From an uncultured Dehalococcoidia bacterium (GTDB lineage: Bacteria > Chloroflexota > Dehalococcoidia > Lucifugimonadales > UBA3495): 64,000 nucleotides of DNA. This document shows positions 1 through 9,957 of this stretch, in pieces. The number at the start of each line of letters is the position of its first letter. Position 1 is the first letter of the stretch. Under the pieces are notes generated by a model. It ran no database searches. It was not told the origin of the DNA and saw only the letters and a program-made list of their open reading frames with translations. The DNA is taken from contig OY282456.1 of NCBI GenBank assembly GCA_958296225.1, positions 2,976,001 through 3,040,000 of the forward strand, given 5' to 3'. Both the position numbers and the translations under genes were made by a program.

Positions 1-720
1 CTAGCGAGCGGGCAGCGAGGGCCGGCCTTGCCGCACCCGGTCCCGTTGTCTGGGCGCGCCGATAGTGGGCATTCGCAGGTAATAGGGCTGTAACGTTGCC
101 AGGTCGCCGGCTTCGCCCCGGGCGATGCGTCGCGCGCCTTCGGAGGCCAGCTGCCACAGCCGGGCCGCCGGTGTCCACGGCGCTAGGGCGGCCCGGTTGG
201 CTCCGGCGGCGCGGATGGTATCAGCGCGGGCTGAGGCAGCCTCGCCGCAGTAGGCGACCGTCGCAAAGTTGGCGGAATCCTGACGCAGCAGTTCCTCCGG
301 CGGGGCGATGGCATCCGCGGCCAAACGGTTGCCGTGGCCATCGAACCAGGCGGCTGCCACCTCATTGCGCCCGGCTTCCAGCCAGGCCGACACCACGGCG
401 GCGGTCTTAAAGTGCGGCCCGGCTTCCAGCTCCAGGGTGTCGATGCCGATGATGGGGAACCCGGCCGCCATGGCCAGGCCCTTGGCGGCGCTGACCCCGA
501 CCCGCAAAGCGCTGAATGGCCCCGGCCCCAGCGCCACGGCAACGCCGGTTAGCCCGGATGCCCGGATGCGCTGCGCCGCCAGCAGTTCCGCCACCGCCGG
601 CATCAGCTGTGCCGTGTGGTTGGCGGTGGCGCGCCAGAGGCGGGCTTCAATGACGGCGCCGGCGGCATCGGCCAGCGCCGCGCCGCCGCAGCGGGATGAG
701 GTGTCAATCGCCAGCAGCAT
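1..720 (-). CDS. tsaB: tRNA threonylcarbamoyladenosine biosynthesis protein TsaB
   Basis: 239-aa protein of the ASKHA fold. With TsaD and TsaE, TsaB transfers threonylcarbamoyl to A37 of ANN-decoding tRNAs; it is the non-catalytic partner of TsaD. The N-terminus LLAIDTSS and the segment GPGPFSALRVG, typical of TsaB, are present. The ATG at 720 shares its A with the TsaE stop (TGATG), which favours it over the in-frame TTG at 726. Last gene of a leftward run thiL-tsaE-tsaB. tsaD is not in the window. Confidence 0.93.
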   Translation of the reverse strand: MLLAIDTSSRCGGAALADAAGAVIEARLWRATANHTAQLMPAVAELLAAQRIRASGLTGVAVALGPGPFSALRVGVSAAKGLAMAAGFPIIGIDTLELEAGPHFKTAAVVSAWLEAGRNEVAAAWFDGHGNRLAADAIAPPEELLRQDSANFATVAYCGEAASARADTIRAAGANRAALAPWTPAARLWQLASEGARRIARGEAGDLATLQPYYLRMPTIGAPRQRDRVRQGRPSLPAR

Positions 721-1250
721 CAGCAATCCCTTTCCGCCAGCCGCGCCAGCAGCCCGGCGAATCGCGCCGGAGCGTCGGCGATGGCAATGCGGCGCCGCGC
801 GGGAACGGAACCGTCGTCGTCGGGAATCATCTCACAGGCGGCGGCGTTATTATCGTCAACGGCATAATCCAGCGTAATCCAAAGCGCGTCGTCGGGGAAG
901 ATTCCGGCGGCGCGGTCGGCCCATTCTACGATGAGAATATCCTCGCCGGCCGCGATAATGTCCTCCAGCCCCAAATCCCACGCTTCCGCCGGATGCTCGA
1001 TGCGATACAGGTCGGCGTGGTGGATGGCAAGGCGGCCCCGGTAGCGGGTAACCAGCACGAAAGTGGGGCTGCGGGCGTAGCCGGGGACGCCCAGGCCCCG
1101 GGCGATGCCCTGGGTGAGGCAGGTTTTGCCGGCGCCCAGCGGCCCGGTGAGCAGGTACACGTCGCCAGGACGGGCGGCCTCTCCGATGATTTGGCCGACG
1201 GCGCGGGTGGCCGCGGCGCTGTCGGTGTAGATGGCAAGGTTGGCGGGCAT
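720..1250 (-). CDS. tsaE: tRNA threonylcarbamoyladenosine biosynthesis ATPase TsaE
   Basis: 176-aa P-loop ATPase that drives the TsaBDE t6A cycle in the cytoplasm. Walker A GPLGAGKT lies at residues 36-43, followed by the family segment SPTFVLVTRY and the Asp/Glu-rich stretch HHADLYRIE. The frame stays open far upstream, but homology begins at MPANLAIYTD, so the ATG at 1250 is chosen; it lies 5 bp after the thiL stop. Overlap with tsaB indicates translational coupling. Confidence 0.93.
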   Translation of the reverse strand: MPANLAIYTDSAAATRAVGQIIGEAARPGDVYLLTGPLGAGKTCLTQGIARGLGVPGYARSPTFVLVTRYRGRLAIHHADLYRIEHPAEAWDLGLEDIIAAGEDILIVEWADRAAGIFPDDALWITLDYAVDDNNAAACEMIPDDDGSVPARRRIAIADAPARFAGLLARLAERDC

Positions 1251-1255
1251 CAGGG

Positions 1256-2272
1256 TTAGTCGTTGGCGAAGTGGTCCCAACCGGAGCCGCGACGGGGCCG
1301 GGGCCGGCCCGCGGTGTCGAGCACGGCGACCTGCCCCGGCGTTCCGCCGGTTATTTCCCCGATAATCGCGGCGCCGGACGGCAGCAAGTCCAGCGCCGTC
1401 GCCATTATATCCGGCGGCGCGGTGAACAGCAGCACGTAATCCTCGCCGCCGTACAGGGCCAGGTCGAGCCAATCGTCGGGGAACACGCTTTGGAGGCTGG
1501 GAGTTACCGGAACTGCATCGGCCCGGATAATAGCGGCTACCCCGCTGGCGGAACACAGCTTGCCCAGGTCGTCGGCCAGGCCGTCGCTGACGTCCATTGC
1601 CGAAGGGACGCCGGCCGCCACCAAGGATTTGCTCTCGGCAATATGGGGCCGGGGCCGGCGGTGCTGCGTAATCAGGATGTTGGCATTGGCATTATCAGGG
1701 ACGGCGGAGGGATTTTCCAGCAGCAGCCGCAGGCCGCCGGCGGAGCCGCCGACGGGCCCGGTGACGGCCACCTGATGGCCCGGCCGGGCGGCGGCGCGCA
1801 CCATTAGCGCGCCATGGGCAACCCCGGTGAGCGCGACCGTTACGAAAGCCACCGGCGAACTCACCAGATCGCCGCCGGCGATATGCGCTCCAAATTGCCG
1901 GCAAATCGCGGTCATCCCGGCGTACAGCTCCGCGATGTCGGCCACCGGCGTATGGGGGGGCAATCCCAGCGTAACCAGCGCCAGGGCCGGCGCGCCGCCC
2001 ATGGCGGCCACGTCGCTGATGTTGGATGCGATGGCCTTCCAGCCCAAATCCCGCCAGGGTGTGGTGGACGCCGTGAAATGCACCCCGTCCACCATGGTAT
2101 CGGTGGTATAGAGTTCGGTGACCGGGCCGCCGGGGAAGGTCGCCGCGGCCGCGTCGTCCCCGTTGTCCACTACCAGTTGACAAGCGGCGCCGGCCGGGGG
2201 CTCGCCCGTGCGCCGGGTCCAGTCCTGCACCAGGCTGATGAGGCCGAACTCGCCAAGTTCAGAGATACGCAT
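1256..2272 (-). CDS. thiL: Thiamine-monophosphate kinase ThiL
   Basis: 338-aa PurM/ThiL-fold kinase that phosphorylates thiamine monophosphate to the diphosphate with ATP. Seen: N-terminal GEFGLI, the metal-binding NGDDAA, DTMVDGVHF and SDGLADDLGK. The frame is open to 2512, but the conserved N-terminus starts at MRISELGEFGLI, which sets the start at 2272. It follows the lipoprotein gene by 19 bp and precedes tsaE by 5 bp, so all four genes are probably cotranscribed. Thiamine diphosphate is used by the enzyme at 16.7 kb. Confidence 0.94.
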   Translation of the reverse strand: MRISELGEFGLISLVQDWTRRTGEPPAGAACQLVVDNGDDAAAATFPGGPVTELYTTDTMVDGVHFTASTTPWRDLGWKAIASNISDVAAMGGAPALALVTLGLPPHTPVADIAELYAGMTAICRQFGAHIAGGDLVSSPVAFVTVALTGVAHGALMVRAAARPGHQVAVTGPVGGSAGGLRLLLENPSAVPDNANANILITQHRRPRPHIAESKSLVAAGVPSAMDVSDGLADDLGKLCSASGVAAIIRADAVPVTPSLQSVFPDDWLDLALYGGEDYVLLFTAPPDIMATALDLLPSGAAIIGEITGGTPGQVAVLDTAGRPRPRRGSGWDHFAND

Positions 2273-2291
2273 CGGAAATAGGGCCGTAAGG

Positions 2292-3314
2292 CTAGGGGGC
2301 CAGCATAAAGGGATTGAGGCGGTTGGCGATGATTTCGGCCAGGGCGCGGGTTGAGGCCGCATCGGTTTTCTTGTACACGCCGGCGACGATGACGCGCACT
2401 GCCGTGCGTCCGCGGGCAAAGCGTATCTCGCGCCCATCGACGATGGCGGTAGAACCCGAAAAGTTGAAAGCCTTGGCGGCGGCGTAATCGCCCAGCGGCG
2501 CCGTGTCGGCATCGGTAACGGAGATTACGTTGACGCCGCGCACGGGCAGTCGCAGTTCCTTAACCACCGCGTCAATCTCGTCGTTCAGGGCCTTGCGGTC
2601 ATAGTCTTTGAGGGTGTCAACTTCCGATTGGGCCTGTTCCGGGGAGTCGTACAGGCTGACCCAGGTGAGGGTGAAGTAGGCTTTGCTGCCGGCCACGCTG
2701 TACACGTTGAGCAGGCCGCCGCCCCAGGTCCAGCGCTTGTAGCCGGTGATAAAGCCGTCGCTGTCGGCAGTGAACTCGCCTTCGCCTTCTACGTTCTCAT
2801 AAACGCAGTCGGCGTCCGCGCCGCCGGTGCATTCGCCGGCCAGCACGACGGTTCTGATAATCGGGTTGGTCTCTACGGTCTCCGTGGCCAGGCCGGCGAT
2901 GTCCGCAACCGAGGGCAGCAGGCCGGGCAAGTCCGCCTGGCTCAGGGTGTCGATGGGCGCCGGCGTGGGAGTGGGCGCCGGCGTAGGAGTGGGCGCTGGC
3001 GTAGGCTGGCCGGGCGCGAGGGTAGGCGTGGGTGGGGGAGTGGGCGTTGGGGTTGGCTCCGGGGTCGGGGTAGCCGTCGGTTCCGGGGTGCTGGTGGGCG
3101 CCGGGGTTGGCGTAGCGGTGGGAACCGGGGTAACGGTTGGAACGGGAGTCGCCGTCGGAATTGGGGTGTCGGTGGGGGCCGGCGGAGGTGTTGCCGTCGG
3201 CGGCGGGGTGGCCGTCGGCGCGGCAGTAGGGGGTGGGGGCGCAGTGCAGGCCAGCGCCAGCATCGCGCCGAGCAACAGCAGGGCGGGCCAGTATTTCCGA
3301 ACCGACGTTAGCAT
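2292..3314 (-). CDS. Lipoprotein with Thr/Pro-rich linker and unknown C-terminal domain
   Basis: 340 aa. A signal peptide ends in the lipobox LALAC with lipidated Cys23, so the protein is predicted to be anchored outside the membrane. Residues about 24-125 are almost entirely Thr, Pro, Ala and Val (PTATP-type repeats), a stalk common in Chloroflexota surface proteins. The last ~215 residues form a compact globular domain I do not recognise. It starts after the 16S terminator with GGAG upstream of the ATG and is first in the run leading to thiL-tsaE-tsaB. Function unknown. Confidence 0.85.
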   Translation of the reverse strand: MLTSVRKYWPALLLLGAMLALACTAPPPPTAAPTATPPPTATPPPAPTDTPIPTATPVPTVTPVPTATPTPAPTSTPEPTATPTPEPTPTPTPPPTPTLAPGQPTPAPTPTPAPTPTPAPIDTLSQADLPGLLPSVADIAGLATETVETNPIIRTVVLAGECTGGADADCVYENVEGEGEFTADSDGFITGYKRWTWGGGLLNVYSVAGSKAYFTLTWVSLYDSPEQAQSEVDTLKDYDRKALNDEIDAVVKELRLPVRGVNVISVTDADTAPLGDYAAAKAFNFSGSTAIVDGREIRFARGRTAVRVIVAGVYKKTDAASTRALAEIIANRLNPFMLAP

Positions 3315-3401
3315 CAGGGAACTCCGTAAGCCATGGCGGGATGGCGCGCGGTGGGCGCGTTGTGGCCCGCGTCAACATCAATTAGCGGCAGTCAATATAC
3401 A

Positions 3402-3433
3402 AGAAAACCGGGCCTTTGACAAAAGGCCCGGTT
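3402..3433 (-). terminator. Intrinsic terminator of the 16S rRNA transcript
   Basis: A perfect 12-bp stem (3406-3417 with 3422-3433) closes a 4-base loop. On the minus strand it is followed directly by TTTTCTT. It lies about 235 bp beyond the 16S 3' end, with no tRNA, 23S or 5S gene between, so the 16S transcript ends here. Confidence 0.9.
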
Positions 3434-5177
<1,744 letters not shown>

Positions 5178-5266
5178 AGAACCTTACTTCCTTCCACTAT
5201 TCAGCTGTTAAGGTGCCTGCTCTCTCGCCGGTGGCGCTGCGCCATCTACGGCGGGCGAGTTCGTAT

Positions 5267-5295
5267 AAAATACACGCCTTCCAACCCCGTGTCAA
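5267..5295 (-). promoter_or_regulatory. sigma70-type promoter of the 16S rRNA gene
   Basis: Minus-strand TTGACA (5290-5295), 17-bp spacer and TATTTT (5267-5272). The start is predicted near 5260, giving an ~80-nt leader before the mature 16S 5' end. Confidence 0.85.
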
Positions 5296-5431
5296 CACCG
5301 ATAACGGCGATTTTTCCGGTTTCTGCGGCATTTGCGGGGAATTAGCCGGTTCCGTCCCGCGCCAGCGTCCCTGAACCCCGCCGGCCACTGCGCCTTACCC
5401 GCTCGGAACGGTTACTGCCCGGCAGCGCGGT

Positions 5432-5460
5432 TTGATACCGGCCGGCCCGTAGGCTATACT
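5432..5460 (+). promoter_or_regulatory. Promoter of leuB
   Basis: TTGATA (5432-5437), 17-bp spacer, TATACT (5455-5460). The predicted start near 5467 leaves a ~44-nt 5' UTR to the ATG at 5511. It is divergent from the rRNA promoter; nothing else is evident between 5296 and 5431. Confidence 0.75.
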
Positions 5461-5510
5461 GCGCATCGGCCCGCACCTAAATGATGAGCGACGGGCAGGA
5501 GCAGCGTTTT

Positions 5511-6602
5511 ATGGATTTCAATATAGCCGTGCTGGGCGGGGACGGCATCGGGCCGGAGGTTACGGCCGAAGGCGTGAAAACGTTAGAGGCCGTGGGCCGC
5601 GCTTTCGGCCATAACTTCGCGCTGGAATACGGCGACGTGGGCGGCATTGCCATCGACCGGCACGGTACGCCGCTGACTGACGGCGTGCGGGACCTGGCGG
5701 CGTCGGCCGATGCAGTGCTGTTCGGAGCGGTGGGCGGCCCCAAGTGGGACGACCCGGCCGCGCCCACCCGGCCGGAGGACGGCCTGCTGGCTTTGCGGGC
5801 GCACCTTAACGTGTTCGCCAACATTCGCCCGGTCAAAGTGTATCCCGAACTCACCGCATCCAGCGTGCTGAAACCCCACGTGCTGGCCGGGGTTGATATG
5901 GTCGTGGTGCGGGAGCTTACCGGCGGCCTGTACTACGCCCAGCCCAAGGGCCGCACGGCAACGCCGCAGGGCATCGTCGGCGTGGACACCATGCGCTACT
6001 CCGAGGCTGAGATTGAGCGGGTGCTGCGCGTCGGGTTTGAGCTGGCCCGCGGCCGGCGCCGCAAGCTGACTTCGGTGGACAAGGCCAACGTCCTGGAAAC
6101 CTCCCGGCTGTGGCGGGCCACCGCTACCCGACTGGCCGACGAATACCCGGACGTGGAACTGGAGCACGCGCTGGTGGACGCCTGCGCCATGCAGCTGGTG
6201 CTGCGCCCGGCATCCTATGACGTGATTGTGGCGGAGAACACTTTCGGCGACATACTGACCGACGAGGCGGCGATTCTGGCCGCCTCCATGGGGCTGCTGC
6301 CCTCGGCCAGTTTGTCCGGCGTGCCCCAGGCCGGGGCGCGGACACCCGGCTTTTACGAACCCATCCACGGCACCGCGCCGGACATCGCCGGCCAGGGCAT
6401 CGCCAACCCTTGCGGCTCCATACTCAGCGCCGCTCTGATGCTGCGCTACTCCCTGGGGCTGACCGAAGAGGCGGCGGCCATCGAGCGCGCCGTGCAGTCG
6501 GTGCTGGAGCAGGGGTATCGCACCGCCGACATTGCCACCGCCGGCGATACGGCTACCGGCACGGCGCCAATGGGCGACCGCATCGCCGACGCCATCGGCT
6601 AG
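5511..6602 (+). CDS. leuB: 3-isopropylmalate dehydrogenase
   Basis: 363-aa NAD-dependent decarboxylating dehydrogenase of leucine biosynthesis. Seen: [13 protein letters not shown], the substrate-binding [15 protein letters not shown], the catalytic-Lys region [28 protein letters not shown] and [14 protein letters not shown]. An in-frame ATG exists at 5481, but AGGAG at 5497-5501 lies 9 nt before the ATG at 5511, where homology begins. leuA and leuCD are not in the window. The exchanger gene follows after 18 bp. Confidence 0.95.
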   Translation: MDFNIAVLGGDGIGPEVTAEGVKTLEAVGRAFGHNFALEYGDVGGIAIDRHGTPLTDGVRDLAASADAVLFGAVGGPKWDDPAAPTRPEDGLLALRAHLNVFANIRPVKVYPELTASSVLKPHVLAGVDMVVVRELTGGLYYAQPKGRTATPQGIVGVDTMRYSEAEIERVLRVGFELARGRRRKLTSVDKANVLETSRLWRATATRLADEYPDVELEHALVDACAMQLVLRPASYDVIVAENTFGDILTDEAAILAASMGLLPSASLSGVPQAGARTPGFYEPIHGTAPDIAGQGIANPCGSILSAALMLRYSLGLTEEAAAIERAVQSVLEQGYRTADIATAGDTATGTAPMGDRIADAIG

Positions 6603-6620
6603 CGCGCCGGCCCCGCACCC

Positions 6621-7637
6621 GTGTTCAATCTCTTAGCCAGCGCGGGCCTGCCGGTCGCGGTGCTCGTCTTTCTGGGCAGCGCCGTCGCCGTGGTCTTTCT
6701 GGGCGTCCAGTTGGCCCGGTATGGCGACGCGCTGGCGACGCTGACCGGGTGGGGGCGGCTGTTCGTGGGCAGCATCCTGGTGGCGTTGGCAACGTCGCTG
6801 CCCGAGCTGTCCAACAATATTACGGCGGTGCAGATTAACAACCCGGAGCTGGCGCTGGGCAACGTGGTCGGCGCCAACATGGTCAATATGTTCACTATGG
6901 GCGTGGTGGCGCTGCTGTTCGGGGGCCGCCGGTTCCTGCAACGGGTGGCCCCGGAGCAGGGCTATCTCATCGTGCTGGCGGCGATACTGACCGGCCTGGC
7001 GGTCCTGTTCGCCGGGCTCAAAATCGGCATCAATGTCTGGCAGATTGGCCTGTCCTCCATCATCCTGCTGGTGGTGTACGTCATCGGGATGCGGATTGTG
7101 TACCAGCGGCGGCCGGCGGAGGAACCGGAGGATGGGGCGGATGACGCGGGCATCACGCTGAGCCGGGCCTGGCTGATGTTCAGCCTGGTATCGCTGGGCG
7201 TTATCATCGCCGGCGTATTTCTGGCGCAGAGCGTGGACCGGGTGGCCGACCTGACCGGCATATCGTCGGGCGTGCTGGGCATCCTGGCGGTGTCTATCGT
7301 AACCACAATGCCGGAGGCGTCGGCCACCGTCGCCGCGGCCCGGATGGGGGCCGCCGACCTGGGCGTGGCCGGCCTCTACGGCAGCTGCGTTTTCAATGTA
7401 ACCATCTTGTCCTTTGCGGACCCGTTTTACCGTAACGGCATTGTGCTCAATCATCCCGACCCGGAGCATTTTGTGGCCGGCATCATCGCCGTGGCCCTGA
7501 TTCTGTGGGGTGGCCTGATGCTTTGGGGCCGCAACCGCCTGCCCCAGCCGGTTATCGTGGGCGGGCTGGCGCTGATGGCCGGGGTGTACATTGCCGGCGC
7601 AATCTGGGTGGCGCTGTTAGGCGCGCCCACCGCCTAG
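6621..7637 (+). CDS. CaCA-family sodium/calcium exchanger (YrbG-like)
   Basis: 338-aa membrane antiporter with about 10 hydrophobic segments. Both signature alpha repeats are visible: SILVALATSLPELSNNITA followed by GNVVGANMVNM, and SIVTTMPEASATVAAARMG followed by GLYGSCVFNV, each with the acidic ion-binding Glu. The hydrophilic loop around residues 155-180 (EEPEDGADDAG) separates the halves. The start is GTG at 6621, 18 bp after leuB. Transported ion not determinable. Confidence 0.88.
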   Translation: MFNLLASAGLPVAVLVFLGSAVAVVFLGVQLARYGDALATLTGWGRLFVGSILVALATSLPELSNNITAVQINNPELALGNVVGANMVNMFTMGVVALLFGGRRFLQRVAPEQGYLIVLAAILTGLAVLFAGLKIGINVWQIGLSSIILLVVYVIGMRIVYQRRPAEEPEDGADDAGITLSRAWLMFSLVSLGVIIAGVFLAQSVDRVADLTGISSGVLGILAVSIVTTMPEASATVAAARMGAADLGVAGLYGSCVFNVTILSFADPFYRNGIVLNHPDPEHFVAGIIAVALILWGGLMLWGRNRLPQPVIVGGLALMAGVYIAGAIWVALLGAPTA

Positions 7638-7652
7638 ACGCTGGATGTCAGA

Positions 7653-8141
7653 TTAGATGTCAGCGCCGTCATAGCGGGCCAGCTCCACGAACCCCCCGGC
7701 GGCGTCATCCCAGGCAAAGAGGGCAGCCGCCACGACCCGCCGGGCGTCGATTCCTACCACCAGCTGCTGCACCGGGTAAGCCGGGCCGTCGCCCCAGGGG
7801 CTGGCAGCAACGGCGCGGTCGGTGTCGGAGAGGTAAGCCCGGCCGTTGGGATGGGAGTGGTAGATGATGCGGGCCGGGGTGTCCGAATCCAGACTGTCGT
7901 TCAGGGCCAGCAGGTCGGCGGCGCTGAACACGTAGGCGGATTCCGCAGTGCGCTCGGAAACGGTGGGGTGAGCGCCGGTGTCCTGCGCGTTGGCGGCCGG
8001 CCGGATGGCGGCCACGGCGGCGCCGTGGGCCGGGCCAACCAGCCAGCCGCAGCACTCGGCGGGAAAGGCGGAGCGCGCCTCCCGATAAACGGAGGTCAGG
8101 ATTTCCGACGGGATGTTGAGCGGTTCCGTAGTATTCGCCAT
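7653..8141 (-). CDS. JAMM/MPN metalloprotease-like protein (M67 family)
   Basis: 162-aa JAB1/MPN domain. The JAMM residues are complete: Glu29, His95-Ser-His97, Ser105 and Asp108 (HSHPNGRAYLSDTD), so a zinc-dependent isopeptidase or peptidase is expected. Bacterial relatives process C-terminal extensions of ThiS/MoaD-like sulfur carriers, but no such carrier is adjacent, so the substrate is open. The ATG at 8141 has AAGGGGGT upstream; the longer open frame to 8387 is not supported. Convergent with the exchanger gene. Confidence 0.88.
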   Translation of the reverse strand: MANTTEPLNIPSEILTSVYREARSAFPAECCGWLVGPAHGAAVAAIRPAANAQDTGAHPTVSERTAESAYVFSAADLLALNDSLDSDTPARIIYHSHPNGRAYLSDTDRAVAASPWGDGPAYPVQQLVVGIDARRVVAAALFAWDDAAGGFVELARYDGADI

Positions 8142-8283
8142 TACAACCCCCTTGTTACGAAATGCGTAACGTGATATGCTGTTTGCAACGCCGTTGCCAA
8201 TTTTGCCGTAATACTTCGGTAATACGATGACGGTAAAATGGAACCCATCACCTAGTAAACCGCACTGCGGAGAATCGGACAGG

Positions 8284-8532
8284 ATGACTGAAATGCAGAC
8301 CATAGCCCGCAAATCGTTGAACCGCAAGCCGTTGAAACACAAGGCGTGCCCCCGGTGCGGCGGCGACGTTTGCCGAATGAGGGACACCTTTGGAGTGTAC
8401 CACCAGTGCGCCCAATGCGGGCGCGAGATCCGGGGAGAAACCGGCTATCCGGTACCGGCCGCGACGGCAAGCGCCGCCGCAATGAGCCAGCCGTCCAACC
8501 CAAAGCGGCATCGTGAGACGCTGTTGGTCTAG
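8284..8532 (+). CDS. Small zinc-ribbon protein, copy 1
   Basis: 82 aa with two CxxC knuckles (CPRCGG and CAQCG) 17 residues apart, flanked by a basic N-terminus and an Ala/Pro-rich tail. Paralogous to the protein at 8722-8961. The start at 8284 is favoured over GTG/ATG codons further upstream because GGAG lies before it and conservation begins here. Function unknown; size and charge would suit nucleic-acid binding. Followed by a strong terminator, so transcribed alone. Confidence 0.7.
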   Translation: MTEMQTIARKSLNRKPLKHKACPRCGGDVCRMRDTFGVYHQCAQCGREIRGETGYPVPAATASAAAMSQPSNPKRHRETLLV

Positions 8533-8562
8533 CCGGCAGCCCGCGCACAAGAAACCGCAGGC

Positions 8563-8599
8563 AGTGGCCTCGGACTTGTCGCCGAGGCCACTTTCTTTT
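8563..8599 (+). terminator. Intrinsic terminator after zinc-ribbon gene 1
   Basis: Perfect 11-bp stem (8563-8573 with 8582-8592), 8-base loop and the tail TTCTTTT on the plus strand. Confidence 0.85.
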
Positions 8600-8721
8600 A
8601 ACCGCCGCCCGGATTAGCCATCGCCAAATCAGCAGAGCCAAACCGACCAGCGACTACCATCGGAAATGACGATTTTGCGGAAATGACGATTTTAACGCCC
8701 TGATTCGGATAAGGAGAACGG

Positions 8722-8961
8722 ATGATGGAGAGCAAAGTCAGAACCGAACGGCTTGTAGGGGGCGCGCGCCGCCGCCGCGTGCGTCTGGGCGCCTGCCCCT
8801 ACTGCGGCGGCGACGTGCGCCTGGTACGGGACATCTACGGCGCTTATCGCCAGTGCTTGCAGTGCAGCCGGGAAATCCAGCCCGGGACACTGCCGGCGGC
8901 CCCGGCAATACCGACCGGGATGCCGGCGATGCCGCAGGTTGAGGAGCTTATGGCTGCCTGA
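8722..8961 (+). CDS. Small zinc-ribbon protein, copy 2
   Basis: 79 aa. The zinc ribbon CPYCGGDVRLVRD...CLQCSREI aligns with copy 1, including the spacing and an aromatic-rich knuckle (YGAYRQC). The ends differ from copy 1, pointing to an old duplication. AAGGAGA precedes the ATG pair at 8722/8725. Upstream (about 8664-8695) the motif GGAAATGACGATTTT occurs twice in tandem, perhaps part of its control region. Function unknown. Confidence 0.7.
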   Translation: MMESKVRTERLVGGARRRRVRLGACPYCGGDVRLVRDIYGAYRQCLQCSREIQPGTLPAAPAIPTGMPAMPQVEELMAA

Positions 8962-8989
8962 CGCCGGCCGATGAACCGGCAATCAGCGG

Positions 8990-9016
8990 AGGGTTCACGG
9001 CTGCGTCGTGAACCCT
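8990..9016 (+). terminator. Hairpin between convergent genes
   Basis: Perfect 10-bp stem (8990-8999 with 9007-9016), 7-base loop, weak tail GATTAGTTG. It probably ends the zinc-ribbon 2 transcript; a tail on the opposite strand is lacking. Confidence 0.5.
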
Positions 9017-9037
9017 GATTAGTTGCAGGGATGAGCG

Positions 9038-9517
9038 TTAGCGGAACCGTCGCGGCATATTGTCGTTGCGTTCCTGGACAAAGGCGGCGTAGTCACGCAC
9101 CGCATCCTCCTGGGCCACGGTCTGGATGGAACCGGGGCGGAGCTGGCGGATGAAGTCGATGGCCTCTTGCGCGCCCCAACCCGTGTTGACCAGGTAGGCG
9201 GCCAGGATGGTACCCGTGCGTCCGATGCCGGCGGCGCAGGTAATGACGGTGGGGCGCTCCCAGGTCTCAATTTGCTGTTCCACAAAGTTCACGATGCGGT
9301 CAATCTGCGCCACCGACGGTGCGCCGAAATCGGGCACCGGCTCGTAGAGTTCCACAAAACCCCACGGTTCTGCGGAGATGGTTGCCTCCTCCATACGCAC
9401 GATGGCCGTTACGTCGTGGCGTTCAAAGTAAATCAGGTGCCGCCGTTCCGTGGGCCCCATGGCGCCCGCCAGCGAGCCGGGTAGTATCCAACTGAAGTTG
9501 CGAAAGCTGTCTTGCAT
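9038..9517 (-). CDS. Dual-specificity/tyrosine phosphatase-like protein
   Basis: 159-aa cysteine phosphatase fold. The P-loop is C94-AAGIG-R100-T (Cx5R), so the nucleophilic Cys and phosphate-binding Arg are present. The usual His before the Cys is Thr (VITCAAGIGRT). A candidate general acid is Asp63 in PVPDFGAPS. Likely a cytoplasmic phosphatase with an unknown phospho-substrate. The DUF167 gene lies 15 bp upstream on the same strand. Confidence 0.85.
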   Translation of the reverse strand: MQDSFRNFSWILPGSLAGAMGPTERRHLIYFERHDVTAIVRMEEATISAEPWGFVELYEPVPDFGAPSVAQIDRIVNFVEQQIETWERPTVITCAAGIGRTGTILAAYLVNTGWGAQEAIDFIRQLRPGSIQTVAQEDAVRDYAAFVQERNDNMPRRFR

Positions 9518-9532
9518 GGGGGCGCTCCGATT

Positions 9533-9844
9533 TTAGTTTCTAGCGGCGGCGGAACCGGCGTCATTGACCAGGTTCCGCAGGCGGCGTTGCAGTTCGGCGT
9601 CATCCAAACCGGCCACTGCGGCAACCTTATCACGGGAGCCGTGGCCGCGCACAATGTTGACGCTGCGGCGGGGGATTTGCAGGGAGTCGGCCAGGATGGC
9701 GGCCACGGCGGCGTTGGCCCGTCCCTGAACGGGCGGGGCCGCCACCCGAACCCGCAGCGCGGTTCCGTGCCAGCCGGCCAGCTCCGAGCGGGCAGCGTTC
9801 GGCTGGACGCGCAATGAAAGGCGAGATGTAACCGGCTCCGGCAT
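9533..9844 (-). CDS. DUF167 (YggU/UPF0235) family protein
   Basis: 103-aa alpha/beta protein with the family core QPNAARSE...GTALRVRVAAPPVQGRANAA and the C-terminal VRGHGSRDKVAAVAGL. Function of the family is unresolved. The ATG at 9844 is the first methionine before conserved sequence; the open frame continues to 9958 without support. Upstream of and probably cotranscribed with the phosphatase gene. Confidence 0.85.
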   Translation of the reverse strand: MPEPVTSRLSLRVQPNAARSELAGWHGTALRVRVAAPPVQGRANAAVAAILADSLQIPRRSVNIVRGHGSRDKVAAVAGLDDAELQRRLRNLVNDAGSAAARN

Positions 9845-9863
9845 CAAACTAGGGCAATCGGTC

Positions 9864-9872
9864 TGGTATAGT
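9864..9872 (+). promoter_or_regulatory. Extended -10 element before the enoyl-CoA hydratase gene
   Basis: TGGTATAGT matches an extended -10 (TGn-TATAGT). No -35 match 17 bp upstream. It lies in the 113-bp divergent region between the DUF167 and enoyl-CoA hydratase genes. Confidence 0.4.
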
Positions 9873-9957
9873 ATGGGGCAGCCACGGGCGATGCTAACTG
9901 CCGCATCCTCCGCGGCCCCGGAACAGGCGCGAATCCTGAACACGCGAATCGTGAACA

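Noticed and set aside
2930..3240. Tandem repeat DNA as a separate element
   Set aside because: The repetition is explained by codons of the Thr/Pro-rich lipoprotein linker.
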